In this document: piece after piece, positions 1 through 5,221 of the stretch | How positions within the stretch are numbered: position 1 is the stretch's first letter | How the letters are laid out: every line of letters starts with the position of its first letter | Assembly (NCBI GenBank): GCA_017998195.1 | Contig: JAGODN010000077.1 | Location: 1-9,019, forward strand | DNA from: Desulfobulbus sp. | Lineage (GTDB): Bacteria; Desulfobacterota; Desulfobulbia; Desulfobulbales; Desulfobulbaceae | Length of the DNA stretch: 9,019 nucleotides | Direction: 5' to 3' | The notes under the pieces: generated by a model | What the model saw: the letters and a program-made list of their open reading frames with translations, nothing else | What the model was told of the DNA's origin: nothing | Databases searched by the model: none | Program-made: the position numbers and the translations under genes

Positions 1-681
1 GGCCATGAGGGTGCCGTACTGGCTGTAGGCCTCGTCGATGGAAGCGGGCAGGTTGGCGATGAACCGGCCCATCCGCCGGTAGTGCTCCTGGCTGCGGGCC
101 AGGAAGAGCAGCTTGTGCCGGGTGTGGAAGTCCACCAGGGCCCCGCGGCTGGGCGGCGCGGCCGTCAGGTCGCGGAAATGTTTGCACACGAACACGCTTT
201 CGATGAAGTTTTCCCGCAGCCGGCCGTCGTTGAGCCGGCCATCCTCCTCCACCGGCAGCAGGGGGAAGTGCTCGGTGAAGGCCCGGGCGAACATGCCGGT
301 GCCCACATTGCGGGGCATGCCCTGCTCCGAATAGACCTTGACCCGGTAGAGGCCGCTGCTCGGCGAATCCTTTTTGAAGATGAAGCCGCACAACCCCTCC
401 TGTTCGAGCTGTTTGACCCTGGTCGCGGCCCAGGACTGCATCTGCTCGGTGTGGTCGACCCCACTGCGGCTGGTCACCAGCCGGGGCGCCTCCTCGCTGC
501 CCACCAGCCGCAGGGTCTCGCGGGGAACGGGCAGGCCGCATTCCACCTCCGGGCAGACCGGCACGAACTCCATGTACTGGCCGAGAATATCGCGAATGAA
601 GTGGTTCAGCTGGTGGCCGCCGTTGTAGCGCACGTTCTGCCCCAGCAGGCAGGCGCTCACCCCGATTTTCAGTTTTTCCAT
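1..681 (-). CDS. DUF523-DUF1722 (YbgA-type) protein, 3' end cut by window edge
   Basis: The reverse-strand frame is open from an ATG at 681 to the window edge, giving 227 visible residues and no stop. The N-terminal part matches DUF523: VSACLLG with Cys11, then VRYNGG, then VCPEVECGLPVPRE (Cys43, Cys48). After about residue 165 the sequence LVDFHTRHKLLFLARS is typical of DUF1722/YbgA. The start is supported by GAGGA eight bases upstream. The biochemical role of this family is not established; conserved cysteines suggest thiol or metal chemistry, which is inference. Where I remember SPSCG in DUF523, this protein has SPSSG (Ser109). It is divergent from the chalcone-isomerase-like gene, and the two may share a control region at 783-850. 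Homologues are often found near photolyase, chalcone-isomerase-like and DUF3833 genes. The family call is firm, the function unknown. Confidence 0.9.
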   Translation of the reverse strand, partial: MEKLKIGVSACLLGQNVRYNGGHQLNHFIRDILGQYMEFVPVCPEVECGLPVPRETLRLVGSEEAPRLVTSRSGVDHTEQMQSWAATRVKQLEQEGLCGFIFKKDSPSSGLYRVKVYSEQGMPRNVGTGMFARAFTEHFPLLPVEEDGRLNDGRLRENFIESVFVCKHFRDLTAAPPSRGALVDFHTRHKLLFLARSQEHYRRMGRFIANLPASIDEAYSQYGTLMA

Positions 682-782
682 GGCTGCTGTCCTCGTTGGG
701 CAAAGAGGTGGTGGGATACTCGGCCCTTCGATCTGCCGCGGCAGGGAAGGGAGCGAGCTGCCGGCGCGCCGGACGATGTCGG

Positions 783-810
783 ATAGTACCCCACAAGAAA
801 ATTGTTTCAA
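783..810 (-). promoter_or_regulatory. Putative sigma-70 promoter of the DUF523-DUF1722 gene
   Basis: On the minus strand TTGAAA (805-810, five of six consensus bases) and TACTAT (783-788, four of six) are separated by 16 bases. This would start transcription around 776, leaving a leader of roughly 95 bases before the ATG at 681. The -35 box overlaps that of the opposing promoter. Called by eye from consensus only. Confidence 0.45.
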
Positions 811-830
811 CAGGTTGCCGTGCTTATTGT
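802..830 (+). promoter_or_regulatory. Putative sigma-70 promoter of the chalcone-isomerase-like/lipoprotein operon
   Basis: TTGTTT (802-807) and TATTGT (825-830) are 17 bases apart, matching the sigma-70 consensus at three and four of six positions. The expected start is near 837, about 85 bases before the ATG at 923. The left arm of the 12-bp inverted repeat lies in the spacer and the right arm covers the expected start, the position expected for a repressor operator. It is modest on its own; the arrangement strengthens it. Confidence 0.4.
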
Positions 831-850
831 TGCGGCTAACGGCAACCTGT
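810..850. repeat. 12-bp perfect inverted repeat, candidate operator
   Basis: ACAGGTTGCCGT at 810-821 is repeated in exact reverse complement at 839-850, with 17 bases between and arm centres 29 bp apart. It lies between divergent genes and overlaps both predicted promoters. There is no T tract on either side, so it is not an intrinsic terminator. If plus-strand transcription starts near 837, only one arm is in the transcript, so DNA-level binding is more likely than an RNA hairpin. The binding protein is unknown. Confidence 0.5.
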
Positions 851-922
851 GTCGCCTCTGGTCGGCAACGGGCCGTATCCGCCTTTTTCCTCAACATTCC
901 GGACTCCCGGGGAGGACCACCC

Positions 923-1507
923 ATGCTGATCGCATCTGCCTTGATCCGCCTCTGCACACCAGCTCTTGTTTTCGCCCTGCTCCTCCTGCCACCACTGTAC
1001 GCGGCCGCCCAGACCGTCGAGGGGGTCACCTTCGCCAAGAGCGTCCGCATCGTGGACCAGCAGGTGCCCCTGCGCGGCGCGGCCCTGCTGCGCTGGCTGA
1101 AAATTTTCAAGGTTTACGTGGCGGCCCTGTACCTGCCGGAAAACGCGGCCCCTGCCGATGTGCTGGCGGATGTGCCCCGCCGCCTGGAGATCAGCTACCT
1201 CGTCTCTATCCCCGGTCCGGATTTCGGCAAAGGGGCGGAGGCGGTGCTCGAACGCAACAACAGCCCGGAGGAACTGGCCCGCCTGCGCAGCCGCATCGAC
1301 CGGCTCAATGCGGTGTATCGCGATGTCAAGCCCGGTGACCGCTACGCCCTGACCTATGTCCCGGGCCAGGGCACTGAACTGAGTTTCAACGGCGAGCCCC
1401 TGGTGACCATCGAAGGGGCGGACTTTTCCGCGGCCTACTTCGGCATCTGGCTGGGGAAAGATCCCATTGACCAGGAAATGCGCCGTCAACTGATCAACCG
1501 GGGCTGA
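923..1507 (+). CDS. Chalcone-isomerase-like (Chalcone_3 type) exported protein
   Basis: The 194-residue product has an N-terminal signal peptide: a hydrophobic stretch from about residue 14 to 25, then YAAAQT with likely cleavage near residues 29-30. The mature part contains GVTFAKSVRIVDQQVPLRG, LRWLKIFKVYVAALYLPE and a C-terminal FSAAYFGIWLGKDPID. These are typical of bacterial chalcone-isomerase-like proteins. Family members share the plant chalcone isomerase fold but are not known to make flavonoids; some relatives bind fatty acids, so a periplasmic lipid-related role is only a guess. The ATG at 923 is chosen because GGGGAGGA lies just upstream and the signal peptide starts there; the frame is open further upstream but without signal-peptide character. 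It is first in a plus-strand run, 27 bases before the DUF3833 lipoprotein, a pairing seen in other proteobacteria. Confidence 0.85.
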   Translation: MLIASALIRLCTPALVFALLLLPPLYAAAQTVEGVTFAKSVRIVDQQVPLRGAALLRWLKIFKVYVAALYLPENAAPADVLADVPRRLEISYLVSIPGPDFGKGAEAVLERNNSPEELARLRSRIDRLNAVYRDVKPGDRYALTYVPGQGTELSFNGEPLVTIEGADFSAAYFGIWLGKDPIDQEMRRQLINRG

Positions 1508-1534
1508 ACAATGGAACAACAGGGGGAGGGGAGT

Positions 1535-2098
1535 ATGCGCTTTCGATTGCGGTCCGTCCAATGGCTGTTGTGGGTGCTGCTGGCCCTGGGCGCCACGGGT
1601 TGTTCCTCGGTGCAACTGGCTGACTATGCCGGCGAGCAACCGCGGTTCGACATGCAACAGTACTTCAACGGGCCGGTGGTGGCCCATGGCATTGTCCAGG
1701 ACCGCTCCGGCAAGGTCATCCGCCGCATGCGGGTGGACATGCAGTGCAGCTGGCAGGGCGACACCGGCACCCTTGACGAGACCTTCACCTACGCGGACGG
1801 CAAAAAAGAGCGGCGGGTGTGGACGATACAGAAGGACAACGACCGATACCGCGGCACCGCGGCCGACGTGGTCGGCGAGGCGGTCGGCGCGGCCTCGGGC
1901 AACGCCCTGCACTGGCAGTACGTGCTCGCCCTGCCCGTGGGCGACACGGTGTACAACGTGCACTTCAACGACTGGATGTGGCAGCTCGACGACACCATCA
2001 TGATGAACCGGGCGGTGTTCTCCAAGTTCGGGTTCAGGCTGGGAGAAGTGTTCATCACCTTTATCAAACAGGAGCAGCGGCCAGCGGCAACGCCCTGA
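1535..2098 (+). CDS. DUF3833 family lipoprotein
   Basis: The product is 187 residues with a lipoprotein signal peptide: basic N-terminus (MRFRLR), hydrophobic core and the lipobox ATGC with acylated Cys23. The mature part contains QYFNGPVVAHGIVQDRSGKV and then FTYADGKKERRVWTI, which fit DUF3833. Later aromatic-rich segments (VHFNDWMWQLDDT) suggest a beta-barrel, lipocalin-like fold; that is inference. Ser follows the Cys, so outer-membrane sorting is expected. The ATG at 1535 is preferred over an in-frame ATG at 1511: GGGGGAGGGG precedes 1535 at good distance, whereas 1511 has no ribosome-binding site and would put a charged tail ahead of the signal peptide. It follows the chalcone-isomerase-like gene by 27 bases and is probably co-transcribed with it. 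Precise role unknown. Confidence 0.85.
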   Translation: MRFRLRSVQWLLWVLLALGATGCSSVQLADYAGEQPRFDMQQYFNGPVVAHGIVQDRSGKVIRRMRVDMQCSWQGDTGTLDETFTYADGKKERRVWTIQKDNDRYRGTAADVVGEAVGAASGNALHWQYVLALPVGDTVYNVHFNDWMWQLDDTIMMNRAVFSKFGFRLGEVFITFIKQEQRPAATP

Positions 2099-2155
2099 AG
2101 CCGCCTGTTGTGCCCCGGTTTTTTCGTTTCCTTTTCTTCCTCACGGAGGCTGATC

Positions 2156-2824
2156 ATGAAGAGGCATTGCCTGCCTGTTGTTGCCCTGTTGGCCCTGCTG
2201 GTGGCCGGCTGCGCCACCGAGACCTCGCGCACCGTGGAAACGCCCGCGGTCGCCTCGGCGCGCACGGCCTACAGCGGGGTGCAGGTGCCGGTTGCCGTGG
2301 GCAAATTTGAAAACCGCTCCAACTATTTGAGCGGCCTGTTCTCCGACGGGGTCGACCGGCTCGGCAACCAGTCGAAAACCATCCTGGTCAGCCATCTGCA
2401 GCAGACCGGGCGGTTCCGGGTGCTCGAGCGGACCAACATGGAGGAGCTGCAGCGCGAGGCCAGGCTGAGCGGCAGGGAGCAGGCCCTGGCCGGCGCCGGC
2501 TACGTGATCACCGGCGATATCACCGAGTTCGGCCGCAAGGTGGTGGGCGACCACCAGTTGTGGGGCATCCTCGGCCGCGGCAAGCAGCAGGTGGCCTATG
2601 CCAAGGCCACCCTGAACGTGCTGAGCGTGCGCACCTCGGAGGTGGTGTACTCGGTCAGGGGCGCCGGCGAATACCAGCTGTCCAACCGGGAAGTGATCGG
2701 TTTCGGCGGCACGGCCAGCTATGATTCCACCCTGAACGGCAAGGTCCTGGACCTGGCCATCCGCGAGGCGGTGAACAACCTGGTCGCAGGCCTGGAATCC
2801 GGCAGCTGGGTGCCCGGCAACTGA
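2156..2824 (+). CDS. CsgG/HfaB-family outer-membrane lipoprotein
   Basis: The 222-residue product has a signal peptide ending in the lipobox LVAGC, with acylated Cys19. The body shows the CsgG pattern: VPVAVGKFENRSNY, then LGNQSKTILVSHLQQTGRFRVLER, then NMEELQREARLSG and AGYVITGDITEFG. CsgG of E. coli forms the outer-membrane pore that secretes curli subunits, but it is about 277 residues and lies in a csg operon. Here there are no curli subunit genes, and the next two genes encode DUF4810 and DUF799 lipoproteins. This is therefore the paralogous CsgG-like member of that trio, whose function is not settled; curli secretion should not be assumed. The ATG has GGAGG six bases upstream. A pyrimidine-rich stretch (about 2119-2140) lies before the gene. 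Confidence 0.9.
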   Translation: MKRHCLPVVALLALLVAGCATETSRTVETPAVASARTAYSGVQVPVAVGKFENRSNYLSGLFSDGVDRLGNQSKTILVSHLQQTGRFRVLERTNMEELQREARLSGREQALAGAGYVITGDITEFGRKVVGDHQLWGILGRGKQQVAYAKATLNVLSVRTSEVVYSVRGAGEYQLSNREVIGFGGTASYDSTLNGKVLDLAIREAVNNLVAGLESGSWVPGN

Positions 2825-2844
2825 CGGACAGGGAGGGACGCGCC

Positions 2845-3204
2845 ATGCCCGCCTTTGCCCGCCGGTTCGTGGTGGTTCTCGCTGCGGTCCTGCTCGTCGG
2901 CTGCGGGCCCGAACCGCGGCCCCTCTACACCTGGGGCGACTACCAGCCCACGGTCTACCAGTACTACCAGAACGAGCAGGGTGGTTTGGAAGAGCAGATC
3001 GCCGCGCTCGAGAAGATCCTGGAACAGGCGCGGGCCGACAACCGTCCCGTGCCCCCGGGGTTGCACGCCCACCTGGGGCTGCTGTTCGCCCGGGGCGGTG
3101 ACGGGGTCGCGGCCCGGGGACATTTTCTCGAGGAAAAGGCCCTGTACCCCGAAGCCGGCCCCTACATGGATTTTCTTCTGCGCAGCAAGGAGGCGGCCCG
3201 ATGA
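2845..3204 (+). CDS. DUF4810 family lipoprotein
   Basis: This small protein of 119 residues has a signal peptide ending in LLVGC (acylated Cys20). Just after it comes PLYTWGDYQPTVYQYY, the signature of DUF4810. The remainder is predominantly helical: LEEQIAALEKILEQARAD, then a segment HAHLGLLFARGGDGVAARGHF resembling a TPR-like helix pair. GGGAGG lies eight bases upstream of the ATG. Its TGA overlaps the start of the next gene as ATGA, indicating translational coupling. DUF4810 genes habitually sit between a CsgG-like and a DUF799 gene, as here, so the three products probably form one outer-membrane or periplasmic assembly. That interaction is inference from gene order. Confidence 0.88.
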   Translation: MPAFARRFVVVLAAVLLVGCGPEPRPLYTWGDYQPTVYQYYQNEQGGLEEQIAALEKILEQARADNRPVPPGLHAHLGLLFARGGDGVAARGHFLEEKALYPEAGPYMDFLLRSKEAAR

Positions 3205-3872
3205 AACCCTGGCTGTGGCTCGGATTCGCGGCTGTCCTGTTCGCCCTGGGCGGATGCGCAAAGCCGGCGCCGCCCTACGACTACACCGCCTTCACCCGGA
3301 GCAAGCCCCGGTCCATCCTGGTGCTGCCGCCGCTGAACAGCAGCCCGGAGGTCAAGGCCGGCCACGGGGTGCTCGCCCAGGTGGCCTTTCCCCTGGCGGA
3401 ATCCGGCTATTACGTCTTCCCGGTGGCCGTGGTCGAGGAGACCTTTGTCAACAACGGCCTCACCCAGGCCGACGACATCCACGCCGTCAGCCTGGAAAAG
3501 CTCTACGACATCTTCCGGGCGGACGCGGTGCTCTACCTGCACGTCCGGGAGTACGGCACCAGGTACCAGGTGGTGGTCAGCGACACCCGGGTGACCCTGG
3601 ACGGCCGGCTCGTGGACCTGCGCAGCGGCGAGCAGTTGTGGAACGGCACGGCCACCGCCTCCAGCACCGAGCAGCACGGCACCAACCAGGGCGGCCTGGC
3701 AGGGCTTCTGGCCCAGGCGCTGGTCGAACAGATCGTCCATTCCGTGGCCGACACCACCTATGACATCGCCGGCATGGCCGACAACCGGCTGCTCCACGCC
3801 GGCCAGCCGCATGGCCTGCTCTACGGGCCCCGCTCGCCCCTGTACGGCACGGACTCGGGCCAGGCCAAATAG
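3201..3872 (+). CDS. DUF799 / GNA1162-like lipoprotein
   Basis: The 223-residue product has a lipoprotein signal peptide with the lipobox LGGC (acylated Cys19). The mature region starts PPYDYTAFTRSKPRSILVLPPLNSS, typical of DUF799, whose best known member is the meningococcal lipoprotein GNA1162. Further family-like segments are GYYVFPVAVVEETFVNNGL and FRADAVLYLHVREYGTRYQV. GNA1162 resembles periplasmic accessory proteins such as the TolB N-terminal domain, which suggests a transport or assembly role; that is not proven. The ATG overlaps the DUF4810 stop by four bases and has AAGGAGG seven bases upstream. The last 30 or so residues (GLLYGPRSPLYGTDSGQAK) look like a flexible tail. Confidence 0.88.
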   Translation: MKPWLWLGFAAVLFALGGCAKPAPPYDYTAFTRSKPRSILVLPPLNSSPEVKAGHGVLAQVAFPLAESGYYVFPVAVVEETFVNNGLTQADDIHAVSLEKLYDIFRADAVLYLHVREYGTRYQVVVSDTRVTLDGRLVDLRSGEQLWNGTATASSTEQHGTNQGGLAGLLAQALVEQIVHSVADTTYDIAGMADNRLLHAGQPHGLLYGPRSPLYGTDSGQAK

Positions 3873-4035
3873 CCATCCTGGCCGGCGCACCGCCTCCACC
3901 CGCCGGGTGTTGGCCCGCGTCCATCGTCTCGCCGCTGCCTGCGTACACCACGCGCCGGAACCTGCTGCACCGGCCGTTGATTGCCGGTATGCTGGGGATC
4001 ATCCGGACCATCAGATCAACAACAGGAGGCAGGCG

Positions 4036-4809
4036 ATGCAGGTGCAGTTCATCGGTGTGGGCGAGGCCTTTGACGAACGCTATGCCAACACCTCGGTCCT
4101 GGTCACCGTGCCCGGACCGGACGGACCAACGCATGTGCTCCTGGACTGCGGCTTCACCGCGGCCGCGGCCTATTACCGCCACGCGAACGTGGGCGCGGCC
4201 CTGGACGCGGTGTGGGTGTCCCATTTCCACGGTGACCACTTCCTCGGCCTGCCGCTGTTGCTGCTGCGCTTCTGGGACGAGGGCCGCACCCGGCCGCTGA
4301 CCCTGGTCGGCCCGGCCGGGATCGAGGCCAAGCTCTGGCAGGCGCTGGAACTGGCCTACCCGGGTTTCCGCGCGCGGCTGCAGTATCCGGTGGTTTGTGT
4401 CGAGGCCGCGCCGGGCGCAACGCTTGCGCTCTGTGGCGCCACCTGGTCCTGTGCCGAGAGCGACCACAGCACGCACGCGCCCTGTCTGGCCGTTCGGCTG
4501 GACGCGGGTGGCGTATCCGTGTTCTACAGCGGCGACGGCCGGCCCACCCCGGCCACCGCGGCCCTGGCCCGCGGCGCGGACCTGCTTATCCACGAGGCCT
4601 ACGGCCTGGATGCGGACACCCCGGGCCACGGCGGGTTGGCCTCCTGCCTGGAACTGGCCAGGCAGAGCGGGGCCGGGCGACTGGCCCTGGTGCATCTCAG
4701 CCGGCCGGTACGCCGGGCGCACGCGGCCGAGATCCGCGCCCTGCTCGCCCGGGAACTGGGCGAGAGCGGCCTGCTGCCCGAACCGGGCGACCTGGTCGTG
4801 CTCGCCTGA
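4036..4809 (+). CDS. RNase Z-like metallo-beta-lactamase-fold hydrolase
   Basis: The 257-residue product carries a full set of metallo-beta-lactamase metal ligands in RNase Z/ElaC order. These are H63-F-H65-G-D67-H68 (SHFHGDHFLG), H144 in ESDHSTHAP, D167 in YSGDGRPT and H220 in LVHLSR. HEAYG (186-190) and GHGG (197-200) correspond to the HEAT-like motif and catalytic His region of RNase Z. It is shorter than typical RNase Z (about 300 residues), and I see no clear insertion for the tRNA-binding arm. A generic phosphodiesterase is therefore as likely as tRNA 3' processing. AGGAGG six bases upstream supports the ATG; the frame is open further 5' but that part overlaps the DUF799 gene. It is probably cytoplasmic, with no signal peptide. 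The selenoprotein gene follows 56 bases later. Confidence 0.85.
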   Translation: MQVQFIGVGEAFDERYANTSVLVTVPGPDGPTHVLLDCGFTAAAAYYRHANVGAALDAVWVSHFHGDHFLGLPLLLLRFWDEGRTRPLTLVGPAGIEAKLWQALELAYPGFRARLQYPVVCVEAAPGATLALCGATWSCAESDHSTHAPCLAVRLDAGGVSVFYSGDGRPTPATAALARGADLLIHEAYGLDADTPGHGGLASCLELARQSGAGRLALVHLSRPVRRAHAAEIRALLARELGESGLLPEPGDLVVLA

Positions 4810-4865
4810 GCCCGCATCCGCGCCCGCACCCATCATCCACCCACCAGCCACCAGGGAGAAGCAGC

Positions 4866-5075
4866 ATGGAGCAGATCATCATCTACGGAAAAAAGGGCTG
4901 ACCCTACACGGACCGCGCCCGGGCGGCGCACCCCGGTCACGTGTACCACGATGTCAAGGCCGACCGCGACCGGTTGCAGGAGATGCTCGCCCACAGCGGC
5001 GGCCGGCGGCAGGTGCCGGTGATCGTCGCGGACGGCCGGGTGAGCGTGGGCTACGGCGGCTCCTGAGGCGTGTAG
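4866..5075 (+). CDS. Uxx-star family glutaredoxin-like selenoprotein with two in-frame TGA (Sec) codons
   Basis: Read through two TGA codons (4899-4901 and 5064-5066), the frame encodes 69 residues and stops at TAG (5073-5075). The N-terminus MEQIIIYGKKG-Sec-PYT is a thioredoxin/glutaredoxin beta strand followed by a redox motif with Sec12 in place of the first Cys and Thr15 in place of the second. VPV (50-52) is the expected cis-proline site, followed by VIVADGRVSVGYGG. The C-terminus is S-Sec-G-V-stop, the Sec-two-residues-stop ending that gives the Uxx-star family its name (recalled from family naming, not searched). The reading frame contains no cysteine, so Sec12 and Sec67 are the only candidate redox pair. 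GGGAG seven bases upstream of the ATG supports the start. Each TGA is followed by a hairpin whose apical loop begins 18 bases downstream. Conventional gene calling would stop after 11 codons and miss the gene. Substrate unknown. Confidence 0.88.
4902..4945 (+). promoter_or_regulatory. Candidate bSECIS hairpin for first Sec codon (Sec12)
   Basis: Directly after the TGA at 4899-4901 the RNA can form a stem of 4905-4914 with 4935-4945 (ten pairs, one bulged A at 4939). This is capped by GCGCC/GGCGC (4915-4919 with 4925-4929) and the loop CGGGC. The loop starts 18 bases after the TGA, as in the second element. Counting the U of UGA as 1, base 23 is G but base 24 is G instead of U, so the SelB-binding loop is less canonical. 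A competing fold pairs 4913-4916 with 4923-4926. Confidence 0.6.
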
Positions 5076-5100
5076 CCTTTCGGCGGTCGCCGAAAAAAGG
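5067..5100 (+). promoter_or_regulatory. bSECIS hairpin for second Sec codon (Sec67)
   Basis: After the TGA at 5064-5066, TTTCGGC (5078-5084) pairs with GCCGAAA (5089-5095) around the loop GGTC (5085-5088). Numbering the U of UGA as 1, this puts U at 17, G at 23 and U at 24. These are the positions of the bulged U and loop GU that SelB recognises in the E. coli fdhF SECIS, whose loop also has GGUC at 22-25. The hairpin extends past the TAG stop. A tract follows it rather than T, so it is not a terminator on the plus strand. Confidence 0.75.
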
Positions 5101-5146
5101 AGAGCGAGGTTCACCCGGGCCGCTGCCCGGCCGAAGGCTGACGCAT

Positions 5147-5168
5147 CACAAAAAAAGCACAAAAAAAG
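5147..5168. repeat. Two tandem copies of an 11-bp A-rich unit (double U tract on minus strand)
   Basis: CACAAAAAAAG occurs twice back to back at 5147-5157 and 5158-5168. On the minus strand this gives two successive runs of seven T, the first directly behind the terminator hairpin. Confidence 0.8.
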
Positions 5169-5200
5169 GGGACGTTCCGCCGGTGGAACGTCCCTTTGTT
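5169..5200. terminator. Bidirectional Rho-independent terminator
   Basis: GGGACGTTCC (5169-5178) pairs perfectly with GGAACGTCCC (5185-5194) around the six-base loop GCCGGT. The plus strand continues TTTGTT; the minus strand continues into seven T. It lies between the convergent selenoprotein gene (ends 5075) and the minus-strand gene ending at 5222, so it can terminate both, with the stronger U tract serving the minus strand. Confidence 0.9.
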
Positions 5201-5221
5201 CGTTCCGGATCGGGCCGGGAA

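Noticed and set aside
82..786. Long plus-strand open frame over the first gene
   Set aside because: It is antisense to a clear DUF523-DUF1722 protein; composition is His/Gln/Arg-rich as expected for a GC-rich shadow frame.
836..1963. Long minus-strand open frame opposite the chalcone-isomerase-like and DUF3833 genes
   Set aside because: No ribosome-binding site or family resemblance, and two well-supported genes with signal peptides lie on the other strand.
2099..2155. Terminator between the DUF3833 and CsgG-like genes, suggested by a T-rich stretch
   Set aside because: Only a five-pair stem can be made nearby (GCGGC/GCCGC) and it is not adjacent to the T run; cotranscription remains likely.
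3873..4035. Separate promoter for the metallo-beta-lactamase-fold gene
   Set aside because: TATGCT at 3988-3993 has no acceptable -35 and TTGATT at 3977-3982 has no acceptable -10; nothing else is seen in this gap.
3577..4851. Long minus-strand frame opposite the metallo-beta-lactamase-fold gene
   Set aside because: The plus strand encodes all metal-ligand motifs; this frame is low-complexity Gly/Arg/Ala-rich shadow.
4866..4901. A short peptide ending at TGA, or a glutaredoxin pseudogene broken by stop codons
   Set aside because: Both TGA codons fall at redox positions, the frame between and after them is coherent, each is followed by a hairpin at the same 18-base distance, and the ending fits the Uxx-star family.
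5078..5095. Hairpin after the selenoprotein gene read as an intrinsic terminator
   Set aside because: On either strand the T-rich flank precedes the stem instead of following it; the SECIS reading explains its position and loop.
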